DNA of 64,000 nt from an uncultured Mycoplasmatota bacterium (GTDB taxonomy: Bacteria > Bacillota_I > Bacilli_A > RF39 > UBA660). Where the stretch lies: positions 1 to 64,000 of the forward strand of contig USFG01000005.1 of the NCBI GenBank assembly GCA_900553855.1. Reading direction: 5' to 3'. The notes below the pieces were generated by a model. The model saw only the letters and a list, made by a program, of their open reading frames with translations. It had not been told where the DNA came from and did not search any database. Positions 43,267-51,150 of this stretch are shown in pieces. Numbering within the stretch: the first letter of the stretch is position 1; each line of letters opens with the position of its first letter. Made by a program: the position numbers and the translations under genes.

Positions 43267-43350
43267 TATGATGTAAATCATAGTTGTTATTAAAAACAGC
43301 ATGATGCAGATATAACGTAAAATACTTATTATAAATTTTCTTTTACTCAT
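43258..43350 (-). CDS. Type I toxin-like hydrophobic peptide, copy 1 (30 aa)
   Basis: ATG at 43350 with a near-perfect ribosome site (GAGGAGGTG) and TAG at 43258. The 30-residue peptide starts MSKRKFIISILRY, has one hydrophobic segment, and ends MIYIIQK. This is the size and shape of membrane-depolarising type I toxins, but the sequence is none I know (not TxpA, Fst, Ldr, BsrG or TisB). The mRNA leader (about 43417 to 43351) can fold CCTCAT onto ATGAGG of the ribosome site, which would delay translation. The peptide is identical in copy 2. Confidence 0.75.
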   Translation of the reverse strand: MSKRKFIISILRYICIMLFLITTMIYIIQK

Positions 43351-43423
43351 ATGTACACCTCCTCATCTTCTTTTTGTTTTAAAATGAGGATAGACACCAG
43401 CAACTAATTGTTCCTTAGGGGTT

Positions 43424-43452
43424 ATTATACTACCCATGTAATTCATAAACAA
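43424..43452 (-). promoter_or_regulatory. Promoter of toxin gene 1
   Basis: On the minus strand TTGTTT (43447-43452), 17-bp spacer, TATAAT (43424-43429). Confidence 0.7.
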
Positions 43453-43505
43453 GCGAACAAGTTTAATTTTTTAATTATACTATAAAATTACTAATAAAGA
43501 CCACA

Positions 43506-43534
43506 TTGTAATATTAAGGTAATTATGCTACAAT
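43506..43534 (+). promoter_or_regulatory. Promoter of antitoxin RNA 2
   Basis: TTGTAA (43506-43511), 17-bp spacer, TACAAT (43529-43534); same hexamers and spacing as copy 1. Confidence 0.7.
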
Positions 43535-43540
43535 GTATTT

Positions 43541-43657
43541 GTAAGGGAAACTTACATATAATAAAAAAGGAACATTCAGTTTTGCTATGCTGAATGTCTA
43601 TCCCTTAAAATTTTAGGTTATGACATTTAATCACATTTGATTAAGTGTCTATTTTTG
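43541..43657 (+). ncRNA. Antitoxin antisense RNA 2
   Basis: The counterpart of antitoxin RNA 1. It ends at stem GACATTTAATC/GATTAAGTGTC (43622-43649) with a shorter, different loop. The loop and the middle of the RNA are where the two copies differ most, which could make each RNA specific for its own toxin mRNA. Confidence 0.7.
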
Positions 43658-43741
43658 TATGATGTAAATCATAGTTGTTATTAAAAACAGCATGATGCAG
43701 ATATAACGTAAAATACTTATTATAAATTTTCTTTTACTCAT
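43649..43741 (-). CDS. Type I toxin-like hydrophobic peptide, copy 2 (30 aa)
   Basis: The same 30-residue peptide as at 43258-43350, with the same GAGGAGGTG ribosome site. The peptide sequence is identical while flanking non-coding bases have drifted, which suggests selection on the peptide or a recent duplication. The leader again carries CCTCA facing the ATGAGG of the ribosome site. Confidence 0.75.
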   Translation of the reverse strand: MSKRKFIISILRYICIMLFLITTMIYIIQK

Positions 43742-43816
43742 ATGTACACCTCCTCATCTTCTCTTATATTAAAAAGTGAGGATAGACACCCAGCAACTAA
43801 TTGTTCCTTAGGGGTT

Positions 43817-43845
43817 ATTATACTACTCATGTAATTCATAAATAA
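43817..43845 (-). promoter_or_regulatory. Promoter of toxin gene 2
   Basis: On the minus strand TTATTT (43840-43845), 17-bp spacer, TATAAT (43817-43822). Confidence 0.65.
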
Positions 43846-43854
43846 GCGAACAAT

Positions 43855-43887
43855 AAAAAAACCACTTAATTTAAAGTGGTTTTTTTA
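43855..43887. terminator. Bidirectional terminator
   Basis: AACCACTT/AAGTGGTT stem with A and T runs on both sides. It closes the spore-coat-like gene and insulates the toxin modules. Confidence 0.85.
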
Positions 43888-43888
43888 T

Positions 43889-44353
43889 TTAACAAACACA
43901 ATCTACATAACAATCATTTAAGCATCTAATTATACAACAACAATTTAAATTCATTGTAAAGAAACTATTTGTTGCAATATATGGTTGGCTATTACAACAA
44001 CTTTGATCTGGATTTACAGCAAGTACTCTAAATGTACAACAATTCCCTTCTAACTTTTCTACTCTAAATACATTTGAACATCCATCGCATGAACTATTTA
44101 AAGATGGATTTGAACAAGTTGCATTTGAATCTTTTGTTGTTGGCATACTTATAGGTACACCATTACCACAGCAAGTATATAACATTACTGGTCTGGTATT
44201 ACATACTAAGCAATTTGTTCCTCCGCCAAGCATAGGTCTATCACATGAATCTAAGCAATTATCAGGACAGGCATTTTGTTGAAGAAGTAAAATTACTTTT
44301 AATATTTCAGCAATACAACTTTTATTATTTGAATCATTGTTATTATTACACAT
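43889..44353 (-). CDS. Cys-rich spore coat-like protein (CotY/CotZ/ExsY family)
   Basis: 154 residues with 25 or so cysteines, many in CC pairs. The layout AEILKVILLLQQNA, GGGTNCLVCNTRPVMLYTCCGNGV, FRVEKLEGNCCTFRVLAV and a Cys-rich C-terminus follows CotY/CotZ/ExsY, which self-assemble into disulfide-linked coat or exosporium crust. The N-terminal Asn-rich stretch is unusual. It is monocistronic. Alternatively it is a Cys-rich surface protein unrelated to spores. Confidence 0.8.
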   Translation of the reverse strand: MCNNNNDSNNKSCIAEILKVILLLQQNACPDNCLDSCDRPMLGGGTNCLVCNTRPVMLYTCCGNGVPISMPTTKDSNATCSNPSLNSSCDGCSNVFRVEKLEGNCCTFRVLAVNPDQSCCNSQPYIATNSFFTMNLNCCCIIRCLNDCYVDCVC

Positions 44354-44460
44354 AATATTTCACCCTTTCATTATTTCTCAATATATTTTATGTTTAACTT
44401 ATAAATTAGTGATTTTATTTTTAGGGATTTTTTAGTATAATTAATATAGGTGATGAATTT

Positions 44461-44772
44461 ATGTGGTGGCAATATTTAATAATATTTTCTGTATTATTTA
44501 TAATTTCATTAGTAATCGTTAAATTAAATAAGAAGAATTTTACTTTTGAAATTAATAAATTAGTACAGGCTTTAGGTGGAAAAGATAATATTCTTGATTA
44601 TGAAGTAAATGTATCAAGATTAAAAGTAACACTTAAAGATATTACATTAGCTGATAAAGATGCTATTACTAAGTTAGGTGCTAAAGGAATAGTTGAAATT
44701 GAAAATCAGTTAAAAATTATATTTGGGCCTAACGCTAAAACATTAAAAAAATACATAAGTGAAATGAAGTAG
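44461..44772 (+). CDS. Membrane-anchored EIIB-like domain without the phosphorylation cysteine
   Basis: 103 residues: one N-terminal membrane helix (about 4-21), then a PTS glucose-family EIIB fold (LVQALGGKDNILDYEV...LGAKGIVEI...LKIIFGPNAKTLKKYI). The site that is DxCxTRLR in active EIIB reads EVNVSRLK, so the phosphate-accepting Cys is an Asn. It therefore cannot be a sugar transporter subunit and may be a structural or regulatory domain. GGTGAT precedes the ATG. Confidence 0.75.
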   Translation: MWWQYLIIFSVLFIISLVIVKLNKKNFTFEINKLVQALGGKDNILDYEVNVSRLKVTLKDITLADKDAITKLGAKGIVEIENQLKIIFGPNAKTLKKYISEMK

Positions 44773-44785
44773 CTTATGTATTTTT
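44748..44785. terminator. Bidirectional terminator
   Basis: AATACATAAG/CTTATGTATT stem followed by T on the plus strand (and A/T on the other), between the EIIB-like gene and tyrS. Confidence 0.75.
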
Positions 44786-44788
44786 ATT

Positions 44789-45964
44789 TTATTTAATAAT
44801 AATTTTATAAATATTCTTTTTACCTTTTTTTAGAATAATTTCATTATTAAATTCAGCATTTGGATCAATTACTTTTTCATTGTTAACTGTTATACCACCT
44901 TGAATGATTAATCTTCTTGCTTCACTTTTTGAAGGCAATAATTTAGATTCAACTAATAATTCTATGATGTTATGATTACTTACTTCTATGGTTGGCATTT
45001 CATCTGTAACTTCACCTTTAAAGATTTTCTCACTAGTTTCTTTTGCAGATGTTGCAGCATCTATTCCGTGAATATCCTTTACGACTTCAAACGCTAAAGT
45101 TTTTTGTGCTAATCTTTCCTCTGGTTTTTCATTAAATTTCTTTTCAATATCTTCTATTTCTTCTTTAGTTAAAAATGTAAATACTTTTAAATATTCTATT
45201 ACTTTCGAATCATCAGTATTAATTAAATATTGATAAATTTTATAAGGTGAAGTTTTTTCAGCATCTAACCATAAAGCATTTCCCTCACTCTTCCCAAACT
45301 TCTTACCATTTGCATCTAAAATTAAAGGCATTGTAAAGCCATATACTTCTTTATTATCCATTTTTCTAGCAAGTTCAATACCTGTTGTAATATTTCCCCA
45401 CTGATCAGATCCAGCAGCTTGTAAAGTACAATTATAATTTCTATTTAAATATACAAAATCATATCCTTGCATTAATGTATAAGAAAATTCAGCATAGGTA
45501 ATTCCTGTTTCTAATCTACGATTAATTATATCTTTGTTTAACATATAATTAACATTGATATATTTTCCTATATCTCTTAAAAAATCTAGGAATGTAATAT
45601 CCTTCATCCATTCATAGTTATTAACTATTTGAGCTTTGCCTTCTAATAATTTATTTACTTGGTTTTTTAATCCTTCAATATTTTTAGCAACAGTTTCTTT
45701 AGAAATTATTTCTCTTTCAGCTGTCGGTCTAGGATCACCAATTAATCCAGTTGCTCCACCAATTAATATGATTGGCTTATGTCCATGTCTTGCTAATCTT
45801 TTAGCAGTTACAAATGAAGCATAATGACCAATATGTAGTGAATCAGCAGTAGGATCTGTTCCTAAATAAAATGTTAAAGATTCATTATTAAGTTTATCTT
45901 CTAATTCAGGTGAGCTTATATCTTTTACTACACCTCTCCATTTTAATTCTTCAAAAAATGTCAT
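44789..45964 (-). CDS. tyrS: Tyrosyl-tRNA synthetase
   Basis: A class I synthetase, 391 residues (TyrS2/TyrZ-like form). The HIGH-type motif is HIGHYASFV (about 43), the KMSKS-type loop is KFGKSEGN (about 223), and a C-terminal S4 RNA-binding domain follows (LLPSKSEARRLIIQGGITVN, about 335). Strong AGGAGG site. Expression is controlled by the T-box leader immediately upstream, which senses uncharged tRNA-Tyr. Confidence 0.97.
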   Translation of the reverse strand: MTFFEELKWRGVVKDISSPELEDKLNNESLTFYLGTDPTADSLHIGHYASFVTAKRLARHGHKPIILIGGATGLIGDPRPTAEREIISKETVAKNIEGLKNQVNKLLEGKAQIVNNYEWMKDITFLDFLRDIGKYINVNYMLNKDIINRRLETGITYAEFSYTLMQGYDFVYLNRNYNCTLQAAGSDQWGNITTGIELARKMDNKEVYGFTMPLILDANGKKFGKSEGNALWLDAEKTSPYKIYQYLINTDDSKVIEYLKVFTFLTKEEIEDIEKKFNEKPEERLAQKTLAFEVVKDIHGIDAATSAKETSEKIFKGEVTDEMPTIEVSNHNIIELLVESKLLPSKSEARRLIIQGGITVNNEKVIDPNAEFNNEIILKKGKKNIYKIIIK

Positions 45965-45984
45965 TATTATTCCTCCTTATTTTT

Positions 45985-46126
45985 TAAACAAAAAAAGTTC
46001 ATTATTCTAAGGGTGCAAAATACTGCACGGTACCACCTTAGTTTATGAACTTTATTCATACTCTTATTAATCGTAACGAGATTTATTCGATTTAGCTCCA
46101 GGGTTGTAGGGCCTTTCATCACTAAC
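45985..46126 (-). promoter_or_regulatory. Tyrosine T-box riboswitch (short leader)
   Basis: On the minus strand the T-box core AAGGTGGTACCGTGC (46023-46038) lies within competing terminator and antiterminator helices. AGTTCAT...CTAAGG pairs with CCTTAG...ATGAACT, followed by seven T (45987-46048), giving termination when tRNA is charged. The whole leader is only about 140 nt, so Stem I is much reduced. UAC triplets (for Tyr) lie near 46112 and 46074, but I cannot decide which is the specifier. The -10 TATAAT is at 46133-46138. Confidence 0.85.
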
Positions 46127-46164
46127 AAAGTTATTATATCAAATAGATTTTATTAATGCTAGAA

Positions 46165-47118
46165 TTATTTTTTATTTTTTAAAGCATTTAAACGATTTAA
46201 ATAATCCTGTTTAGTAATATGAACTTCATCTTTTACATTATTATCTATTTTTTCTTCTGGTTTATCTTGAACTTTGATTTCTTCTTTTTTGTCTTCTACT
46301 ATGGGTTTATTTTCTTCTTTATTAATGTTTTCATTAGATGATATATTAATAGTTGCATTGTTATCTTTAATATCATTTTGTAATTCTTCAAAAGTAGATG
46401 AATAATCTTTTTTAATAACACTATCTAAAGCTTTATCAACATCTTTATCTCCAGTTAATCTTTTATTTTTCTGATTAACTTTATCAGTTGTTGCTTTAGC
46501 ACCTAATAATTTTATTAATTTAATTACATCATAAATTATTACACCCATAGCTGGCAATAACACTACTAAAAACCATCCTGCTTTACTTGCAACTATAAAT
46601 TGTACTCTACCTAATTGTGGTATTTTAAAAGCAACTTTACCTAATACATTTTCATATTTAGCAGTACTTGAATCTGCTACGGGATTATAATCTCCCTTAG
46701 TTACATATTCATATCTTCCATTAACAATTTTGATATCTTGAACACGGTGAGTAACAGTTAGTCCATTACTTATTGAACTAGTAGATTCAAATGTGATAAC
46801 ATCACCAACTTTTATATCTTCTGGACTTTTAACCGCAAAATTTACTACAACATCATATACATGAATTGCTGGCTCCATACTACCAGATATAATAGTGTAT
46901 AAACTCACTTCTGGCTTAAATTCTGGATCATTCTTATACTTTTGCATTGTGAATAAATAATAAAGTAAAAATGCACCTATAATGACTAATAATACAATAG
47001 AAGCATATGATAAAACTTTACCAATATAATTTAATACCTTTTTAACTTTTTTAAAAGTAGATATATTTTCATTTGTTTTATTATTTTTTATGTTAGTTTT
47101 TTCTTCTACTTTATCCAT
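46165..47118 (-). CDS. sipW: Signal peptidase I, SipW/ER type
   Basis: 317 residues. An Asn/Lys-rich cytoplasmic N-terminus, a membrane helix (about 33-55), then the S26B catalytic domain with the nucleophile in IISGSMEPAI and a His (LTVTHRV) in place of the bacterial Lys general base, as in SipW. A second membrane helix lies near 178-200. An unusual 110-residue charged cytoplasmic tail follows. It is the third gene after two TasA/CalY-like proteins, its likely substrates. Confidence 0.88.
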   Translation of the reverse strand: MDKVEEKTNIKNNKTNENISTFKKVKKVLNYIGKVLSYASIVLLVIIGAFLLYYLFTMQKYKNDPEFKPEVSLYTIISGSMEPAIHVYDVVVNFAVKSPEDIKVGDVITFESTSSISNGLTVTHRVQDIKIVNGRYEYVTKGDYNPVADSSTAKYENVLGKVAFKIPQLGRVQFIVASKAGWFLVVLLPAMGVIIYDVIKLIKLLGAKATTDKVNQKNKRLTGDKDVDKALDSVIKKDYSSTFEELQNDIKDNNATINISSNENINKEENKPIVEDKKEEIKVQDKPEEKIDNNVKDEVHITKQDYLNRLNALKNKK

Positions 47119-47190
47119 AATTAACCTACTCTCTATTCTAATAAAATTATATAATATAAAAATAGAAAATACAATATAAAAAAATGGAAT

Positions 47191-47218
47191 AAAAAAAGCC
47201 TCTTGCGAGGTTTTTATT
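47191..47218 (-). terminator. Terminator between the TasA-like genes and sipW
   Basis: On the minus strand, stem ACCTC/GAGGC-type hairpin (AACCTCGcaaGAGG) is followed by T. It would lower sipW relative to the fibre genes. Confidence 0.75.
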
Positions 47219-47222
47219 TTAA

Positions 47223-47972
47223 TTAAGCTCTTGGTGATCCGTCAGCAGTAGTTGTAACTTTTAAGATTCCGTTAAATGTTGCAGATGTGTTATAATCTTG
47301 AGCATCTTCAGTATCTGGGAATATCATAACTAGACGGAATGTAACTTTTTTGTCAGCGCCTGATGCATTTTGTGTATCAAGGAACTCACCATAAACTAGT
47401 TCTAAACTATCAGTTGTTTCGTCACCTTTATTTGTTCCAGTTCCAATAGCAAAGTCATAATAATTAGCAAATTCTGCTACTCCTTTTAATGTTGCAGGTG
47501 CATCAGATTCAGTTAATTTTTTAGCTGTTCCAGTACCGTATTTAATTTTATCAGCTGGAATATAAGTTGAATCTTCACTAGTTTTATTAATTAAAACATG
47601 AAGTTCTTTTTTAACAAATGTAGTCTTATAGTTTAAACTTACAATGAAAGGCATAACTAGACTAGAAGATGTTCCAGCTGTACCATTAGTATTTGGTGCA
47701 GCAGTTGTAAAGTTATCACCAGTAATTGTGAATGTTTTATCTACAAGAGTAGCATTTGATGGTTGAAAATTTTCTTGTTTTGCAGGTGCAATTGCATCTG
47801 TTTCATCGGCAAAAGTAATTTCCATTTTACCTGATGTTGTTTTTACTTCAGCAGTTGATCCTGTTGGATTATTAGCTGTGAAGTACGCAAATGTGGCACC
47901 TACTACTGCAACTAACAATGTTGCAACAGCAATAATTATTAATAAAACTGAATTTTGTTTGTTATTTTCCAT
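47223..47972 (-). CDS. TasA/camelysin-like SipW-processed surface protein
   Basis: 249 residues. The N-terminal signal ends in the SipW-type VVGATFAYFTA, a motif shared by TasA, TapA and CalY. The mature part is a beta-rich single domain (ITFADETDAI, FQPSNATLVDKTFTI, SLELVYGEF). TasA-type proteins polymerise into extracellular biofilm or sheath fibres. It starts 28 bp behind its paralogue and lies upstream of sipW. Confidence 0.8.
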   Translation of the reverse strand: MENNKQNSVLLIIIAVATLLVAVVGATFAYFTANNPTGSTAEVKTTSGKMEITFADETDAIAPAKQENFQPSNATLVDKTFTITGDNFTTAAPNTNGTAGTSSSLVMPFIVSLNYKTTFVKKELHVLINKTSEDSTYIPADKIKYGTGTAKKLTESDAPATLKGVAEFANYYDFAIGTGTNKGDETTDSLELVYGEFLDTQNASGADKKVTFRLVMIFPDTEDAQDYNTSATFNGILKVTTTADGSPRA

Positions 47973-48000
47973 TTTTGTCCTCCTTTTCTAAATTATATTT

Positions 48001-48657
48001 TTATGGTTGCACTGTTGTGTTGTCGTTTGAATCTTTCCATGAATATCCAATATGGAATGAGAATTCTCTTTGTTCTCCGTTATTTTGGTTATATGTTGCA
48101 TTATCGTAATATACTTTTAAAATGTATGTAACAGTGTTTGCAACATTATTTTGAACTGTTCCTGATCCAATAATTTCTCCGCCTTTAGATACAACAGTTA
48201 CAGGAGCTGCTGTCTCTGTTGGGCTAGTTACTTCTCCAACACTATTTGCAACATCTCTTGTGAAAGTGAACTTAATATTTTCAGTTCCATCCAGAACATC
48301 TGTTTCGCCATCTTTAAAGTCAAATGTGTTTTTTGCGCCTGACATTGTAAATGTGTATTTAGATGTTCCAGTACTATCTGTTGCACTATTACTTAGTGTA
48401 ACATTTTTTGTAATCCATTCAGATCCAGCTGCAGTACCTTTTGGATAAATATTTGTTAAATTAACTGTTTCTCCACCACTGAAAGCAACTTTAGTACCTT
48501 CACTAGCAGCAGTAATACTGATTGATGAAGCGTTTTCATTACCTCTAACTACGGCAGCAAAGTATGCAAATGTTGCACCTGTTACAACTACTAATAAAGT
48601 TGCAATAGCAATTACTGTTAATAGAATAGTATTGTTTTTTCCTCCATTTTCGTTCAT
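48001..48657 (-). CDS. TasA/camelysin-like SipW-processed surface protein
   Basis: 218 residues, paralogous to the next gene. The signal reads ATLLVVVTGATFAYFAA, followed by SISITAASEG and a Thr/Ser-rich beta domain with KYTFTMSG and VTYILKVYYDN. It is the first gene of the fibre operon, with AAAGGAGG. The low sequence identity between the two fibre proteins outside the signal suggests distinct roles, such as major and minor subunits. Confidence 0.8.
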   Translation of the reverse strand: MNENGGKNNTILLTVIAIATLLVVVTGATFAYFAAVVRGNENASSISITAASEGTKVAFSGGETVNLTNIYPKGTAAGSEWITKNVTLSNSATDSTGTSKYTFTMSGAKNTFDFKDGETDVLDGTENIKFTFTRDVANSVGEVTSPTETAAPVTVVSKGGEIIGSGTVQNNVANTVTYILKVYYDNATYNQNNGEQREFSFHIGYSWKDSNDNTTVQP

Positions 48658-48736
48658 TATTTATTCCTCCTTTACTATAATTAAATCTTATCATTTTAAT
48701 AATTTAATTTCAATACATATTTAACAATTTTTTTAG

Positions 48737-48774
48737 AAAAAATAAAAACAGGCGTAAAGATGCCTATTTTTAGG
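48737..48774 (-). terminator. Terminator of the two-component operon
   Basis: On the minus strand, stem AGGC/GCCT (ATAGGCatctttacGCCTGT) is followed by TTTTATTTTTT. Confidence 0.65.
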
Positions 48775-48899
48775 AAGAAGAAATTTTGATAGTGTGAGTT
48801 TGAGATTATATGATTTTATCTTTTATTATTTTATGGTTTTTAATTTTTCCTTTCTTCTTCATATTTAATATATAATTTAAATGTGAAAATATTGTGAAA

Positions 48900-50273
48900 T
48901 TATTTCTTATTTATGTAAAAATAAAATTTTGTTCCTTTATTTATTTTACTGTCTACTCCATATTCAAAGTTATGATTTTCTAAAATATTCTTTACAATAG
49001 AAAGTCCTAATCCAGTACCTACTACATTTCTACGATGATTTTTATCACTCTTGTAATATTTAGTCCAGATCAATTTTAAATCTTTTTTATTTATACCTTT
49101 TCCGGAATCAATTATTTCTACTTTATATCTATTCTTTAAATCTAGTATATTAATTTTAACTGTTAAATCTTCTCCAGTATAATTTATAGCGTTATTTATT
49201 AGATTATATAATACTTGATTAATTCTTTTTTTATCAGCCTTAACTATTGCTATATTAGGGATATTTAAAACAAATTTATAGTTTTCTGTTTCTTTTATTA
49301 TTTCATATCTTTTTATTATTTCTTTTAGTTCAATTACTAAATCATATTCTTCAATATTTAAAGTATCTTTATTACTTTCTATTTTAGATAAATCTAAAAT
49401 ATCATTAACTAATATATTTAATCTATCAGATTCATCTATAATTACATTTAGATTATTTTTTCTTTTTTCCTCATTATCATTATTGATATCTCTAGCCATT
49501 TCAGCATAGGCTTTTATCATTGTTAAAGGTGTTTTTAAATCATGAGATACATTAGCCATTAAATCTTTTCTTAAGGTATCTGTATTCTTTATTTCTGAAC
49601 ATGCATAATTAAGAACATTATTTAAATCATCTATTTCTTTGATATCATATGTTTTATTATTTTGTTCATATTCACCTTTAGCCATTTTCTTAGCTCTATC
49701 AGTAATATCTAATATTGGTTTATTTAACATTTTAGATACAAAATAAGAAACTATTATAGCTAAAAGTATAGTTATTAAAGTTATATAAATTAATTGTCCT
49801 CTTAAAATATGAGTAGTACTATTAACATCTTCTAATGGAGTATTAAGTATTATATAAGCATTATCACTATAAGCAATACCATAAATTAAATTCTTAGTAT
49901 TTGTTAAAGGACTTCTTAATATTTCTATTTTAGTTTTATTATTAGAATATAAACTTTCTTTTAATTTTTGAACTCTTGAATTTTTACTCTTTAATATACA
50001 ATCTCTATTTAAAGTATTATAATCTATTATTTCATCATCTATTTTTAATTCTATACAAATATCATTTTCATAAGCAAGTTTTTCTAATTTAGATATACTA
50101 TTAGATTTTATAATATCTGATGCTACATTTTTAATATCTTTTATTTGGTATTGTTCATAAAATAATTTTAAGAATTCAACTTGAAATAACCATAAACAAA
50201 TAAGAATTGTAATTGAAAATGTTATTAGATAGGTAAATGTTTTTACCATTAAACTATTTTTCTTTATATTCAA
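48900..50273 (-). CDS. Sensor histidine kinase
   Basis: 457 residues. Two membrane helices (about 12-30 and 160-182) frame an extracytoplasmic sensor domain of 130 residues. HAMP linker (NKPILDITDRAKKMAKGEY) follows, then HisKA with NVSHDLKTPLTMIKAYAEM (about 244), and HATPase with NLINNAINYT, DSGKGI and GTGLGLSI. All catalytic motifs are intact. It overlaps the response regulator by 20 bp. The stimulus is unknown; the neighbouring surface-fibre operon is a possible target. Confidence 0.93.
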   Translation of the reverse strand: MNIKKNSLMVKTFTYLITFSITILICLWLFQVEFLKLFYEQYQIKDIKNVASDIIKSNSISKLEKLAYENDICIELKIDDEIIDYNTLNRDCILKSKNSRVQKLKESLYSNNKTKIEILRSPLTNTKNLIYGIAYSDNAYIILNTPLEDVNSTTHILRGQLIYITLITILLAIIVSYFVSKMLNKPILDITDRAKKMAKGEYEQNNKTYDIKEIDDLNNVLNYACSEIKNTDTLRKDLMANVSHDLKTPLTMIKAYAEMARDINNDNEEKRKNNLNVIIDESDRLNILVNDILDLSKIESNKDTLNIEEYDLVIELKEIIKRYEIIKETENYKFVLNIPNIAIVKADKKRINQVLYNLINNAINYTGEDLTVKINILDLKNRYKVEIIDSGKGINKKDLKLIWTKYYKSDKNHRRNVVGTGLGLSIVKNILENHNFEYGVDSKINKGTKFYFYINKK

Positions 50274-50916
50274 ATTTATAACCTACTTTCCTTATTGTTT
50301 TTATATAATTTTTATATTTACCTAATTTATTTCTTAAAAGTTTTATATGAGCATCTATTGTACGATCACTTGCTTCATAATCAAAGCCAAATATTTTATT
50401 AATAATATCTTCTCTAGTAAGTACCAAATTTGGATTTGATAAAAACAAATATAATAATTCAAATTGGGTATGGGTAAGTTCTACCATCTTTCCATCAATA
50501 GTTACTTCTCTTGTATTATTGTTTAAAATAATATTATCTAATTTAATTATTGATTCTTTAGAGTTACGTTTAGTTACTGCTTTTATTCTAGCCATAAGTT
50601 CTTTAGGACTAAATGGTTTAGTTACGTAATCATCTATTCCAATATTAAATCCATTAAGTTTGTCTTCTTCTTCAGTTCTAGCAGATAACATAATTATTGG
50701 AATATCTTTAATTTCTTTTATTTCTTTACTTGCTTCATAACCATCCATATCTGGCATCATTATATCCATAATTATTAAATCGTATTCATTTTCATAAACT
50801 TTATCGATGGCTTCTTCTCCATTTGATGCTTCATCTACTTTATATCCTTCACTTTGACAGTACTCCTTAATAACATTTCTTATTAAATATTCATCATCTA
50901 CAACTAATATTTTTAT
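50254..50916 (-). CDS. OmpR-family response regulator, probable AUA start
   Basis: The receiver domain has the acidic pocket VVDDEY (Asp near 9), phospho-acceptor Asp in IIMDIMMPDMDG (about 52) and Lys in VTKPFSPKEL. The winged-helix output domain follows (LTHTQFELLYLFLSN, RTIDAHIKLLRNKLG). The normal start, M-K-I-L-V-V-D-D-E, is encoded here as ATA AAA ATA TTA, with AGAGGTG at ideal spacing from that ATA (50916). The only conventional in-frame start is the GTG at 50925, which is part of the ribosome site itself. It is the first gene of the two-component operon. Confidence 0.88.
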   Translation of the reverse strand: MKILVVDDEYLIRNVIKEYCQSEGYKVDEASNGEEAIDKVYENEYDLIIMDIMMPDMDGYEASKEIKEIKDIPIIMLSARTEEEDKLNGFNIGIDDYVTKPFSPKELMARIKAVTKRNSKESIIKLDNIILNNNTREVTIDGKMVELTHTQFELLYLFLSNPNLVLTREDIINKIFGFDYEASDRTIDAHIKLLRNKLGKYKNYIKTIRKVGYKFEYKEK

Positions 50917-50940
50917 AAATACCACCTCTAATCACTTTAT

Positions 50941-50969
50941 ATTATAACAAATATATGAAAATGTAATGA
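50941..50969 (-). promoter_or_regulatory. Promoter of the two-component operon
   Basis: On the minus strand TATAAT (50941-50946) with a weak TTCATT or TCATTA about 17-18 bp upstream. It implies a leader of about 20 nt before the ATA start. Confidence 0.5.
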
Positions 50970-51150
50970 AAATATTTATTTGGATTAAAAAGAAAACCGA
51001 ACTTAATAATTTATTTTAATTACAAATAAGATGATTATTTTAAATGTCTTATTTTCACCACAATTTATCGTAAAAATAATTTACTAACTAATTTATATTT
51101 AACTTTTAATTATTTATAGGTTATACTTTAATTATTAGGAGTGTGTTTAT

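Larger units (their letters stand above)
43103..43860. repeat. Tandem duplication of a type I toxin-antitoxin module
   Basis: Two direct copies (about 43108-43460 and about 43501-43853, offset about 391-393 bp) share long identical blocks, including the whole toxin frame and its ribosome site. They differ in the loop of the antisense terminator, in the leader and at scattered bases. Each copy holds a minus-strand peptide gene and a convergent plus-strand RNA. Confidence 0.85.

Noticed and set aside
43103..43860. Possible insertion sequence pair or CRISPR-like repeats
   Set aside because: The two copies are direct, carry promoters, terminators and a peptide gene, and lack transposase or terminal inverted repeats.
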